Assembly (NCBI GenBank): GCA_900540385.1
Contig: UQFY01000003.1
Coordinates: 62,001-126,000, forward strand
Length of the DNA stretch: 64,000 bases
Source: an uncultured Mollicutes bacterium
Lineage (GTDB): Bacteria; Bacillota_I; Bacilli_A; RFN20; CAG-826
Direction of reading: 5' to 3'
In this document: in pieces, positions 46,101 to 54,507 of the stretch
Position numbering within the stretch: position 1 is the stretch's first letter
How the letters are laid out: each line of letters opens with the position of its first letter
Program-made: the position numbers and the translations under genes
The notes under the pieces: model-generated
Database searches by the model: none
Seen by the model: only the letters and a program-made list of their open reading frames with translations
Told to the model about the DNA's origin: nothing

Positions 46101-48862
46101 GCGTTATTGTAAGTTTCTTCTAATTGTTTCTGACGGTTGAAGACATTGTATAAATCGAGTTTCAGACGTTCTAAAAGTGGAAGAAGATTATCAATTTCTT
46201 TCTTCATTGAGTCACGGTATTCCATCGAATAGGAACGTTCTTGGAAACCGATGAAAGGAGAAGAAATATAAGAGTCGAAAGAAAGGGATGTTGAAGCAAT
46301 ATCTTTGAGAAGTTGAAGCGTTTTTTCATATTTGTTTTCGCTAAAATTCGTTAAGAATTCATAGGAAAACGCATACACGTCCCCGCTATCTTCGTTTTCA
46401 AGATAGGAAAGAATTGCTTGATAAGGAGAATAAAGGAATTCTCTTTTTTCATGCAAGGAAGAGATTTTAGAATTTAATTCCGCTTGTTTCTCTTCGATTT
46501 TCTCATTGCATTCGTTAAATCCATCAGGATTCGCGACAGGTCCCCCTAACGAAAGCAATTTCTGATAGGTTTCTAATACTTGAGACTTTGGTTCTTGGAT
46601 ATTGGCCAACTCTAGGGTGAATTGCCCTAAAGAAAGATCGTCTAAACGACGCTTAACCACATCAAGAGCTACTTCTTTTTCAGCAACGAAAAGAACTTTC
46701 TTGCCATGATAAAGAAGATTCACGATCATATTGGCAATCGTTTGGGATTTGCCTGTTCCTGGAGGGCCATCCAAAATGAAAGATTCTCCTTTATCTGCGT
46801 CATATATGGCCTTAATTTGGGAAGAATCCGCGCTTAAAGGGAATATGACTTCATCGTTTTTGATTTCTTTTACAGGTGTTTCTTCTTTAAAAGACAAATC
46901 TTTATCCGCGTTTACAAAGCTCGAAACAATTTTGTTTGAAAGCATGATGTCTCGATTGTTTTTCAAATCACTCCACATCACGAAATGGGAGAAAGAGAAA
47001 AGAGAAAGAATGGATGGGTTCTCTAAAAGAAGCCAGTTCTTCATTGGAGTGATAATTCGTCTGATTTCGTTATAAATGAGACGGAGATCAATCTTTCCGT
47101 TTTCTTTTTTAGGTAACTCATTTAAAGAAGAGAAATCCAAATGGAAGTTTTGTTTGAAATATTCAAAAAGGGTTTGGTTTAAGCCGATTTCATCGTAGTC
47201 ATATTCCAAAACGTACGAATTGCCCGTCTTTCTTTTTGGAATACGCACAGGGAGGAGCAATAATGGAGCGTACATCTCCCCTTTGGCGTGGTTTGCACTG
47301 ATTTCATTGTCGTACCAACGAATTAAACCAAGAGTGAGGAAAAGAGGGTTACAGCCACTTTCTTCCAAAGAGGTGTTGGCTTTTCTTGATAAGTTCTTTG
47401 CCGCATCAATTTTATTGCCCGCCTTGCAAAAGGAAGAGATTTTTCCTTTTCCATATCCTTCATGAATGAGGTTCAAAGACAAGGCGTCTTGAAAAGAAGG
47501 AATTTCTCCATCTGGGAAAAGAATGTTTTGCTCCACTTCTTGAAGAGAGACTTTATCGTTATTAGAAAGGAAATCTAAGAAGCTTTCCGCATCATCGACC
47601 ATGATTTGCAAAGTGTTCGCTTTGATTTTTAAGTTCAAGAGTTTATTTGCAAGATTTAAATCCAGAAGCTTGTCTTCCCAATATTCATAACGGTTCTTAT
47701 TTCGCTTGTTCTCATTGGAAAGATAACGTCTTGCGTCCAAATCGACTTCCGAGATTTTTTCATTCTTCTTCTCGTCTATTGAAGGAATCACAATCTTTTT
47801 CTCACCGTTTTCTTCCTTCATGGAGGGAATAGGCCAGATCAATTCATTACGGCAAGAATGGATATCGATAGCATAATGGAAATTCTTTTCCTCTTGGAGG
47901 GTTTTATATGCTAAATCCTTTGCATCTTGGAAAGAAAGATCGTCTTTGCTGATGGCAGTGCATTCTAAAAGGCAAAGGTGTTCAAAGCCCTTCGATGCGG
48001 CATTAATAATGACTTGACCATTCTCCTCAAGCGGGGAAAGGGACATCTCTTCATCTAGCCAAACACCTAACATACAGTGGTTGGCAAGCAAAATAAGCAC
48101 AGGGCGAAGGCCAATCGCTTCAATAACGGAAGCGAAAAGCAAAGAGAAATCCAAGCAATTACCCATCCTATCCCCTAAAACGTTTTTAGGAAGGCGAACA
48201 CGTTGGAAGAGTTTATCAAAAGAAGCGGGTGAAATGATATAGCGAAGGGAAAGGCTTTTAAGAGTTTGATATACAGAGTCAATATCTTTTAGAACTTCGT
48301 TTGGATCATGAGAAAGATAACCGTCAAAAGAAGCGTCTTCGTATTTCTTTTTACGATAATCCATCGCGGAAGAAACGATTTGCTTTATCCCTTCTTCATT
48401 TGGCGTTACAAACGATGCAAGCAAGTCACGAATGCGGTAAGAAGAAACGCTTAACTCAATAGGATCAAAACGAAGATCAACGGACGAGGTTGCTAACATC
48501 TCCCCTTTCGAATTGAATAAGGTTGCTCTTAAAGAGCCTGGAAGGCTTTCCGTAAGTTGATAAAGTTTCAAAGGATCAAGAAAAAATTGAAATTGACGGA
48601 TGAGAGTTCCTCTATTTCCTTTTTCGATACAAGAGAGGGGAATATTCGAGATTTCAATCAAGGAAGGAACCACGTCAAAACGAAGGGTCGCATCCTTCAC
48701 ATCTTCTTGCCCTGAATTCTTGATTAAAATCGATTTTAAGAAACAAAATGGGTTCGTTTCGATACCATGGGTCGCCTCTTTTTGTAAAAGATAAGCTTGA
48801 TAATTAACGTAGGAGATATTTTTCTCCGCTTGAATTTCTAAAGAAAGTCCACTCTCTGCCAT
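43073..48862 (-). CDS. DUF4011-helicase-nuclease fusion (Hhe-like defence candidate)
   Basis: 1929 residues. In order: a beta/Ig-like N-terminus; a transglutaminase-like stretch GNCLDFSLLFASVIEAIG (~230); DUF4011 (~390-560); an SF1 helicase with Walker A DGPPGTGKSQTIANMI (~695), VIFDEASQIPTSEAI (~1330) and a late motif VQGDERDVILFSTTYG (~1525); a restriction-nuclease-like domain with DLAISL and LGVLLDNE (~1655-1730, ending RLGWNLCHVYAVEYL); and a DUF3320-like C-terminus. The same plan is described for Hhe antiphage proteins. I chose the ATG at 48862 because TATAAT ends seven bases upstream; the longer TTG start would place that box inside the gene. Confidence 0.85.
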   Translation of the reverse strand: MAESGLSLEIQAEKNISYVNYQAYLLQKEATHGIETNPFCFLKSILIKNSGQEDVKDATLRFDVVPSLIEISNIPLSCIEKGNRGTLIRQFQFFLDPLKLYQLTESLPGSLRATLFNSKGEMLATSSVDLRFDPIELSVSSYRIRDLLASFVTPNEEGIKQIVSSAMDYRKKKYEDASFDGYLSHDPNEVLKDIDSVYQTLKSLSLRYIISPASFDKLFQRVRLPKNVLGDRMGNCLDFSLLFASVIEAIGLRPVLILLANHCMLGVWLDEEMSLSPLEENGQVIINAASKGFEHLCLLECTAISKDDLSFQDAKDLAYKTLQEEKNFHYAIDIHSCRNELIWPIPSMKEENGEKKIVIPSIDEKKNEKISEVDLDARRYLSNENKRNKNRYEYWEDKLLDLNLANKLLNLKIKANTLQIMVDDAESFLDFLSNNDKVSLQEVEQNILFPDGEIPSFQDALSLNLIHEGYGKGKISSFCKAGNKIDAAKNLSRKANTSLEESGCNPLFLTLGLIRWYDNEISANHAKGEMYAPLLLLPVRIPKRKTGNSYVLEYDYDEIGLNQTLFEYFKQNFHLDFSSLNELPKKENGKIDLRLIYNEIRRIITPMKNWLLLENPSILSLFSFSHFVMWSDLKNNRDIMLSNKIVSSFVNADKDLSFKEETPVKEIKNDEVIFPLSADSSQIKAIYDADKGESFILDGPPGTGKSQTIANMIVNLLYHGKKVLFVAEKEVALDVVKRRLDDLSLGQFTLELANIQEPKSQVLETYQKLLSLGGPVANPDGFNECNEKIEEKQAELNSKISSLHEKREFLYSPYQAILSYLENEDSGDVYAFSYEFLTNFSENKYEKTLQLLKDIASTSLSFDSYISSPFIGFQERSYSMEYRDSMKKEIDNLLPLLERLKLDLYNVFNRQKQLEETYNNAKRYVEILEILREGEKKWPEHFLDENFVEKEDEIRSALNLTIDITKSKEKILVSFNDSFLNQNGEELEKEFLLAESQSFFACHKALSVLKKKLKPFVKNKEALKNDNLKDELELLKHIQEQNKELSTFDPYVRFFLKKHPFLTYPDGEEVLHEFETTLKISKNILSLDYLPNKKEAFATYLSDLDQGSLFSKIQNTFLKDFYEFEKKKEELLANASFDINLYPDDNKFFGVLYSKLRSASGRIGSLAEWTSLLLKLDDLETLLPKEYVSFFKKGKIKEQVLLSDFEKSLANSILSYRLKEDNLALLSSKEMNNLVHQYANDIQEFSNLATITTAAKISSSYPRDAFHFAESTSFNQLAKLCKNGGRGVSLRQIFHNYKDIIQNLTPCFMMSPISVSQFLDIHDYHFDVVIFDEASQIPTSEAISAIARGDSVVIAGDEEQMPPTSFFTTTIGNNDSDNAFSSLDEDLESLLDDALVLGLPRKRLLWHYRSRHESLIAFSNNKFYDNSLLTFPSPTNDEKAVGYRYVKGVYERGRGINRTEAKEVVKEILRRLKDKELRTHSIGVITFNEAQQNVIEDMLDKETSKLGNGNLEPGGEKIFIKNLENVQGDERDVILFSTTYGPDKNGTISLNFGPLSLKKGERRLNVAVSRAREEMVVFSSLNPADIKAERAKNAGAQYLKDFLSFAKFGYDYLPFNANNLEKREIGIEKYLAEDIRKLGYHVEENLGESSFKVDLAISLKEKPNEYLLGVLLDNEHFANMTCRDRNINEPNILHRLGWNLCHVYAVEYLDHRKEIVQYIVTALNEVLTNPNQGKENNVFKKKPLFIKQAMTKKSIPYTLSEEACDKTNLAPYLLSLIQYEGPISLELINRRYCLAVGKKRVGSISRGEIEKALQEIADRVTYFINDGTKFYVPKDFEEASFLNYRLDPENKSLRTLSDICYQEVANCAADILKEQGEMDLGDLVKQVSLVFGYKVLLQTKNAYLTRAIKDSSCKRNRIKVRESRVLLAE

Positions 48863-48957
48863 ATGATTCATTATAGCAATCAAGAGGGCTTTTAAGGTAT
48901 CCAAAAATCATCTTTTTTAGAGGGGTGAAAAAAGAAATCAGTCAATGGAAGAAAACG

Positions 48958-49491
48958 TTAATCGAAAACCGTTTTTGTTTTGGAAAAATGGTCTCTAAGA
49001 ATTTCTTTCTCTTTTAGCAAAGAGAGGGAATCAAGGAAGGCTTCCCCTTCTTTTGAGAACCAAAAATCAAGGTCATGGTAGAAAGGATCCTCTTCCGTCA
49101 AAGAAAGGACGAGGGGGCACAAAACTCTTTGAATTAGGTTCTTAAGATATTCTGGGTAATTCTCTTTCATCTTCTCAGAATGAAGATAAGAGGAATGAAG
49201 GAGGAAATTTAAGAAATTGACATCATCTTCTTCCCAAGAAAAAGGTTTTTTCTCTTTGACCCATTTTTCCAAATCCGACGTTGTTTGAAGAAAATAAGAA
49301 AGAAACTCTTTTTGATGTTTTTTTAAAAGAATCGCCTCATCTTTCTTAGAACCATTAAGAAAGGAAATAGCCGCTTCATGAAGTCTTTCTTTCTCTTTTT
49401 CATCGAAAGGAATCATTTCTAAAGACGAAAACTGTTCATTTAAATAAGAAATGTCACAGATGAGGTCTAATTTAAAATTGGTCAGGTCCAT
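48958..49491 (-). CDS. Hypothetical helical protein
   Basis: 177 residues, almost all helical by pattern and rich in Glu, Lys, Leu and Phe; no motif known to me. Its ATG follows the T-run of the proS terminator, and the GGAGGG of that terminator stem is the only ribosome site in reach, so its translation may depend on readthrough. Confidence 0.55.
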   Translation of the reverse strand: MDLTNFKLDLICDISYLNEQFSSLEMIPFDEKEKERLHEAAISFLNGSKKDEAILLKKHQKEFLSYFLQTTSDLEKWVKEKKPFSWEEDDVNFLNFLLHSSYLHSEKMKENYPEYLKNLIQRVLCPLVLSLTEEDPFYHDLDFWFSKEGEAFLDSLSLLKEKEILRDHFSKTKTVFD

Positions 49492-49492
49492 A

Positions 49493-49515
49493 AAAGAAAA
49501 CCCTCCGAAGAGGGC
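49493..49515 (-). terminator. proS terminator whose stem holds the next gene's ribosome site
   Basis: On the minus strand CCCTC-TTCG-GAGGG is followed by TTTTCTTTT and then the ATG of the next gene. The 3' arm (GGAGGG) is nine bases before that ATG. Confidence 0.7.
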
Positions 49516-49520
49516 GTAAA

Positions 49521-50960
49521 TTAATAAGCGCGAGCGAAATAGGCGATAACCGTAGCCTTATTTCCGGTAACAGGATCGACTTTATCGCTATCGGCAGGAA
49601 GTTTCTCAAAGATACAACGAGCAGTCGCTCCATTGGTCTTCGCTTTAATGATGTCTTCCGTTTCTGGCCTTCCATCGTAAGCAAATTTAACAAAACCACC
49701 TTTTTGGTCAAGGATAGCTGTCATTTCTTCGAGGGTGTTGGCTTCAGAAATATGGGCATTGAGATTATCTAATGCTTTTTGATACATACGGTTATGGATA
49801 TCTTTTAAGATAGCTGGCATAGAAGAAGCAAGGCCTTCAATCTTCACCGCTTCTTTCTTTCCATCCACACGTGTGGTTAGAAGAGCTTCGCCTCTTTCAA
49901 GATCACGAGGTCCAACTTCAATACGAAGAGGGACGCCCTTCATTTCATATTGAGCGAATTTCCATCCTGGAGTACGGTTTTCATCGTCATCTAATTTCAC
50001 GCGAATGCCTTGCGCTTTGATTTCCTCATAAAGTTTGCGGCACGCTTCCAAAACGCCTGGAGTTTGCATTCTAACAGGAACAATCACAGCTTGAATTGGA
50101 GCAACGTATGGTGGTAAAACCAAACCATTATCATCACCATGAACCATGATAATTGCGCCAAGAAGACGAGTAGAAACGCCCCAGGAAGTTTGATAAGGGG
50201 TTTCAAGAGCGTTCTTTCTTCCTAAGAAAGAGACTTCTGCAGCTTTTGCAAAGCCTTGTCCAAGATAATGGGAAGTTCCGCTTTGAAGCGCTTTGCCATC
50301 ATGCATTAAAGCTTCGACGGTATAAGTATCTTTTGCACCGGCAAATCTTTCGTGTTCCGTTTTTTCGCCCATTAAAAATGGGATAGCAAGGAGGTCTTTT
50401 CCAAGATCATTATAGACGTGAAGCATGTCGATGGAATTCTTTTGAGCTTCTTCTTCCGTTTCAAAAAGACAATGTCCTTCTTGCCAAAGAAATTCCGCTC
50501 CGCGAAGGAAAGGACGGGTTGTCTTTTCCCAACGAACCACAGAGCACCATTGGTTATAACGGATAGGGAGATCACGATAGGAATTGATTCTTTTTTTGAA
50601 AAGTTCGGAGAAGATTGTTTCGGATGTTGGACGAATGATTAAAGGATCCGTAAGTTGGTTTCCTCCACCAATGGTGGCAACTAAGCATTCTGGAGCAAAG
50701 CCTTCCACGTGCTCTTTTTCTTTGTTGAAAACAGAGGCAGGGATAACCATAGGAAGATAAACATTCTCGGCGCCGTTTTCTTTAAAACGACCATTCAAAT
50801 AGTTTTGAATTTCTTCCCACATCGCATAAGAGTAAGGAAGATATTCGATAAATCCTTTAACGGAATAATATTCCATCAAATCTGCTTTACGGCATACATC
50901 GGTATACCATTTCGCAAAGTCAACATCACGCGAAGTGATGGCATCATTTTTCTTTTCCAT
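49521..50960 (-). CDS. proS: Prolyl-tRNA synthetase, archaeal/eukaryotic (type 3) form
   Basis: 479 residues without the YbaK-like editing insert of the bacterial long form. Class II motifs are seen: PLIIRPTSETIFSELF (motif 1/2 region), RPFLRGAEFLWQEGH (motif 2) and the anticodon-binding domain followed by a C-terminal zinc-like domain ending in IAYFARAY. It charges tRNA-Pro. This form is common in Mollicutes and several Firmicutes. It starts three bases after the GGDEF/EAL-like gene, so the two are probably co-transcribed. Confidence 0.95.
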   Translation of the reverse strand: MEKKNDAITSRDVDFAKWYTDVCRKADLMEYYSVKGFIEYLPYSYAMWEEIQNYLNGRFKENGAENVYLPMVIPASVFNKEKEHVEGFAPECLVATIGGGNQLTDPLIIRPTSETIFSELFKKRINSYRDLPIRYNQWCSVVRWEKTTRPFLRGAEFLWQEGHCLFETEEEAQKNSIDMLHVYNDLGKDLLAIPFLMGEKTEHERFAGAKDTYTVEALMHDGKALQSGTSHYLGQGFAKAAEVSFLGRKNALETPYQTSWGVSTRLLGAIIMVHGDDNGLVLPPYVAPIQAVIVPVRMQTPGVLEACRKLYEEIKAQGIRVKLDDDENRTPGWKFAQYEMKGVPLRIEVGPRDLERGEALLTTRVDGKKEAVKIEGLASSMPAILKDIHNRMYQKALDNLNAHISEANTLEEMTAILDQKGGFVKFAYDGRPETEDIIKAKTNGATARCIFEKLPADSDKVDPVTGNKATVIAYFARAY

Positions 50961-50963
50961 AAT

Positions 50964-52772
50964 TTATTGTCTGTTTCCTTTCATTTCCTTTAGACGGATC
51001 TCGTCTTTTTCTTTAAGCGGTACAAACCCATTTTGATAAGGGCCAAATTGGTCAGAGGCAACATAGTCAATTCCAGAGCCAACTACCAATTCTATCGCAT
51101 TCCAATCAGCAAGGTTAGAACCAACGATAATCTTCTTGTATTTAAGGAGTTTTTCTACCAAGGCGTGGAGTTGAGAACGAATGACCATGTCCATATGTTT
51201 GCTATCCGTGTCATCATTACGGAAATCCACGAAGAAGATATCCATCAGTTTCAAAATGTTTTCATCCGCGTTAATCGCTTTGCCTTGAACGATAAGTCCC
51301 AAAGAAAAACCGGACTCATGAACGTTTTTAAGCAAGGAGCATAAATTATCCATTCCTATTTGCTTTGAACCAGCCAGGACGTCATTTTCTTTAAGAAGGA
51401 ACATTAGATTTGCGTCCTTAGCCCCCTTAAGATTGGAGAAGATTGCTGGTATCGTTTGAAGCTCTCTTACCATAATAGGATAGAAAAGACGCTGAGAACG
51501 GAGTGGTCTTTCGGAAACGAAACGAGAAACAATCGTCTTTGCAAGATAGCCAAAGAGGTTATTTTGGTCTTTGGCACGGATCGCGTAGTTCTTTAGTTCC
51601 TCAATAGTTGCAAAAGAAGTTCTATCCGCATCAGGAACAGGTTTTGATACATATCCAAGCACGGAATGTCTTGATACGCCATAAACCGGTTGGAAGAAAT
51701 TGTTGATGCGTTTATCAAAAATGATTTTCTCGACTTCAGAACGATATTTGGAAACATCGAAATTCACATAATCGTCCACTCCTTTGCGGTAATAGACCAA
51801 AGAGGAAGAAGTGTCATAGGCATTCATCGCCGTTCTTTGAGAATAATCAATGAGCGATTCTGTATCACCAAAAAGATCTTTATTTGCAACAATGCCAGCT
51901 TTAACAACATAGATAGCGTCGTTCATTTTATTCTTTGTCGTCAAAGCATTCGTAACCCCGTTAATCGTTCTTAAAGCGTAGGCCACCGCTTCTTCATGGT
52001 CGTTGATATCGAAGTTACAAACGAGAAGTTCATTATCTGCCAGTCTCATTAATTGAGCGTTGCCATATATATATCGATCCAAAGCTGTGCGGAACTTATT
52101 GCAAACGGTTCTAGGGACGTTGTTCTCATAGGCATCGCCTTTCTTTTTCTTCAAAGTGAAACAAAATGTTGTTCCTCTAGAAGAGCCGTATTTCTTAATG
52201 GAGTTAGCGAATTGCGTTTCCGTTACAAAAACAGTATTTGGGACATTCCCCTTCTTTCGAATCGCATTTTGAAGGAGATAACTTTCAAGATGAAGCAAGC
52301 CACTTGAAGGGTTTGATTTGGTAATGCGTAAAAAAGAGGAAGTTGTTTTCTTATGGGTTTTTAAGTAAACGTTGGTTTGTAAGAAGTCTGTGGTTTGTTT
52401 TCCAGAAAGAATGTTTTCAATCCAAGTGTGGACCTTCGTTTTTTCTTCATCAGGGAAAGAATCATAGAACTGTTCCATGGTGATACTCTTTTTTTCGCGG
52501 AGGTTAGATAAATCGAAATACGTAACGGAATTATGGACTGAGTCAATGCGATAAGCTCTTGCTCCACTAGATTCATAATTCACCGTGCGAACAAATTTTT
52601 TATCGAAGTATCGAAGGACGAAATAAGTCGTTATCAAAGCAGCAAAGGAAAGAAGGATAATAACAAAAGTGATCCAGCCTATAATCGTTCTCCAATCCGC
52701 GGGAGAGAAACGACTTACAAAGTCATTTAAGACATTTGTGTTTGTTTTCATTACGAATTCATAATTGAACAT
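50964..52772 (-). CDS. Membrane protein with degenerate GGDEF and EAL domains
   Basis: 602 residues. One TM at about 29-51, a PAS-like middle (~60-170), then a GGDEF-like fold (~175-330) without GGDEF (LADNELLVCNF stands at that place) and an EAL-like fold (~355-590) in which the EAL motif is replaced (VLGYVSKPV) and later catalytic acidic residues do not appear. So it should neither make nor break cyclic-di-GMP, but could bind a nucleotide. It is upstream of proS in the same unit. Start uncertain: ATGs at 52772 and 52751 both lack a clear site. Confidence 0.7.
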   Translation of the reverse strand: MFNYEFVMKTNTNVLNDFVSRFSPADWRTIIGWITFVIILLSFAALITTYFVLRYFDKKFVRTVNYESSGARAYRIDSVHNSVTYFDLSNLREKKSITMEQFYDSFPDEEKTKVHTWIENILSGKQTTDFLQTNVYLKTHKKTTSSFLRITKSNPSSGLLHLESYLLQNAIRKKGNVPNTVFVTETQFANSIKKYGSSRGTTFCFTLKKKKGDAYENNVPRTVCNKFRTALDRYIYGNAQLMRLADNELLVCNFDINDHEEAVAYALRTINGVTNALTTKNKMNDAIYVVKAGIVANKDLFGDTESLIDYSQRTAMNAYDTSSSLVYYRKGVDDYVNFDVSKYRSEVEKIIFDKRINNFFQPVYGVSRHSVLGYVSKPVPDADRTSFATIEELKNYAIRAKDQNNLFGYLAKTIVSRFVSERPLRSQRLFYPIMVRELQTIPAIFSNLKGAKDANLMFLLKENDVLAGSKQIGMDNLCSLLKNVHESGFSLGLIVQGKAINADENILKLMDIFFVDFRNDDTDSKHMDMVIRSQLHALVEKLLKYKKIIVGSNLADWNAIELVVGSGIDYVASDQFGPYQNGFVPLKEKDEIRLKEMKGNRQ

Positions 52773-52895
52773 ACTTAAAACAGGTCTTTTTCCTTAACCT
52801 TAACTATGTTAACACGTATAGATGAATTCAAAAAATGGAAATGTTCGCATTTCCTTGTTTGAACCCTCCTAAAGCGATATTATTACTAGCGCTGT

Positions 52896-52986
52896 GGAGA
52901 AGTACCCAAGTGGCCGAAGGGGGCAGTCTCGAAAACTGCTAGTAGGTGTATGCCTAGCAAGGGTTCAAATCCCTTCTTCTCCGCCA
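52896..52986 (+). tRNA. tRNA-Ser (CGA)
   Basis: Type II tRNA with a long variable arm. Acceptor GGAGAAG pairs with CTTCTCC, with G73 and encoded CCA. The anticodon stem-loop GCAGT-CTCGAAA-ACTGC reads CGA (codon UCG). Confidence 0.95.
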
Positions 52987-53045
52987 GAGTAGTTTTTATC
53001 GGCACTTTTTGACAACTCGCCCACTCATATGCGTTCTCGACAAGA

Positions 53046-53092
53046 TATTAAAAGGAAGCATATGGGAAAATAAAGTGCCTGGAAATATATAA
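53046..53092. repeat. Diverged direct repeat, left copy
   Basis: Sequence around CATATGGGAAAATAAAGTGCCTGGAAATATA matches 54636-54680 (CATACGGGAAAATAAAGTGTTTGAAAATATA) at about 85 percent over ~40 bases, cited here as the shared core GGGAAAATAAAGTG. The pair brackets the non-coding stretch and the toxin-antitoxin genes. Confidence 0.65.
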
Positions 53093-53807
53093 AAGCAGTC
53101 GATTAACGAGCGGTTCATTCTGAAAGAAATAAACCATTTGAAAAGAAAAAGTAAAGAGGACGACAACGGCAAAAATAATAGCCCTTTTTTCTTACATGCG
53201 CATGCGTTCTAAAACGCTACTAATGTTACTGGAAAAATAATGTTTTTATCGTTTTCTTGATTTTTGCTATATCTAAATCACGCACGTTAAAACCATATTT
53301 GTTATTTGAGAGTTTACTTGTATATAACCAACTTATTTCGTCTACCTTGGATATATAAAAATAAATATATAAAGGTTTATCGTGCCTTTATTTTCCGTTT
53401 TTTAAGTCACTTTTAGCAAAAATGCTTCAAATTCTTTTCTTTCGATTAGGTCTAGGCTTTTAAGCGTTTTTGAAAGAAATTAATTAAAACGGGGTCACAT
53501 ATTTTATAAATGCGTTTGTAATTGTGACCGTTCCCGAAAACGGGGGCAGAAAGGTAGGCATTAAAAGACCGGTAGAAAATGAGAGAAAGAAAAAGCCTTA
53601 AAGCCCCTATCCAATTTGGATGGCTTGCAAGAAAAGGTTTTACCTAGTGAAACTCGAAAAAAATAAAAAGATTCCTAGAGCTGGCTATTAAGACTGGCAC
53701 CCTTATTAAGCTAGCAATAGAAATCTACCAAGCGATAATAGGCTAACCCATAGAGTCAGAAGCGTCAAGGGGCGAGCGCCCGGCCCCTATGAAAAGGGGG
53801 TGTAACG

Positions 53808-53879
53808 ATGGCACGGAAAAGCGAAGAACAGCGGCAAAGAGAGATACTTCAAGGGCCTAAAATAGAAAAGAAACCATAA
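53808..53879 (+). CDS. Possible 23-residue peptide upstream of the toxin-antitoxin genes
   Basis: ATG at 53808 with AAAAGGGGG eight bases upstream; it would read MARKSEEQRQREILQGPK and five more residues. It is very basic/acidic and ends at the following terminator. It overlaps the candidate RNA and may be chance. Confidence 0.2.
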   Translation: MARKSEEQRQREILQGPKIEKKP

Positions 53880-53903
53880 TTAATAGATCGTGGTTTTTAT
53901 TTT
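53871..53903 (+). terminator. Terminator at the end of the candidate RNA
   Basis: AAACCA pairs with TGGTTT around a 14-base loop and runs into TTATTTT. It separates the RNA from the toxin-antitoxin promoter. Confidence 0.5.
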
Positions 53904-53906
53904 ATC

Positions 53907-53935
53907 TTGAAAATTGCCTTGCATTGCACTACATT
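53907..53935 (+). promoter_or_regulatory. Promoter of the toxin-antitoxin pair
   Basis: TTGAAA (53907) and TACATT (53930) are 17 bases apart. The spacer contains TTGC three times, a candidate site for autoregulation by the antitoxin. Confidence 0.55.
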
Positions 53936-53963
53936 AAGGGTACTAAGAAGGAGGCGGAAGAAA

Positions 53964-54185
53964 ATGAATGTCACAATAAGAATGACCGACGAGCAAAGGA
54001 AGATCGCAGACACCTACGCAAAATGCGAAGGAGTCACGCTCTCTGAGGCGATAAAGAGAGCTTTCTTCGAAGCCATTGAGGAAAAGTACGATTTAGCGGA
54101 GGCCGAAGAGGTATCCAAAAGAATCAGAAACGGCACCGAGAAAACCTACTCAGTGGATGAAGCCGAGAGGCTCATGGGCTTATGA
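53964..54185 (+). CDS. RelB-like antitoxin (ribbon-helix-helix, DUF6290 type)
   Basis: 73 residues from the ATG at 53964, with GGAGG nine bases upstream. The N-terminus VTIRMTDEQRKIADTYAKCEG and LSEAIKRAFFEAI, cited in parts, is a ribbon-helix-helix DNA-binding form, and the acidic tail is the usual toxin-wrapping part. It overlaps the toxin gene by four bases. GC is clearly higher than in neighbouring core genes, which suggests transfer. Confidence 0.85.
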   Translation: MNVTIRMTDEQRKIADTYAKCEGVTLSEAIKRAFFEAIEEKYDLAEAEEVSKRIRNGTEKTYSVDEAERLMGL

Positions 54186-54457
54186 CCGGAGAAGGATATC
54201 ATTTAAGATATTCGGAGAAAGCCATCCGGGAGATGAACAAGCTGGATCGCTACACGAGAGTGATAATCGCGAACTGGCTAAGGAGAAACCTCGATGGGAT
54301 AGACGACCCAAGAAGAACGGGGAAGCCGCTCAAAGGGGAACTAAACCATTATTGGAGGTATCGCATAGGCGACTACAGGGTAATTGCCGAGATAATCGAT
54401 CATGAGCTTGTTGTCGAAATCGTGAAAGTAGGACATAGAAGGGACATCTATCAATGA
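54182..54457 (+). CDS. RelE/ParE family toxin
   Basis: 91 residues. The RelE fold is seen in HLRYSEKAIREMNKLD, LKGELNHYWRYRIGDYRVIAEI and a final VVEIVKVGHRRDIY, cited in fragments; the Arg in YRVIAE and the late His-Arg-Arg fit mRNA-cleaving RelE proteins. It is translationally coupled to the antitoxin and ends before a strong terminator. Confidence 0.9.
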   Translation: MTGEGYHLRYSEKAIREMNKLDRYTRVIIANWLRRNLDGIDDPRRTGKPLKGELNHYWRYRIGDYRVIAEIIDHELVVEIVKVGHRRDIYQ

Positions 54458-54460
54458 AAA

Positions 54461-54490
54461 GGCCGGGAACAATCCCGGTTTTCTTTTTTT
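54461..54490 (+). terminator. Terminator after relE
   Basis: CCGGGA-acaa-TCCCGG stem followed by TTTTCTTTTTTT, directly after the toxin stop. Confidence 0.9.
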
Positions 54491-54507
54491 CATTTCATCA
54501 TTCGCCT

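Larger units (their letters stand above)
53490..53903 (+). ncRNA. Candidate long structured RNA
   Basis: About 410 bases without a convincing protein frame, GC richer than the flanks, with nested complementary arms: GGTCACA/TGTGACC (53493-53499 with 53523-53529), CCCG/CGGG (53533-53544), AAGCC-ATCCA/TGGAT-GGCTT (53601-53626), AGGGGC/GGCCCCT around 53768-53788, and a terminator at the end. I do not see RNase P, tmRNA, SRP or 6S hallmarks. Large RNAs near tRNAs on mobile DNA (ROOL, GOLLD) are possible relatives. The 5' end is not fixed and could lie 100-200 bases earlier. Confidence 0.45.

Noticed and set aside
53490..53903. RNase P RNA, tmRNA, SRP RNA or group I/II intron
   Set aside because: The hallmark boxes (GAGGAAAGTCC, tRNA-like tmRNA end, SRP GGAA loop, intron cores) are not found.
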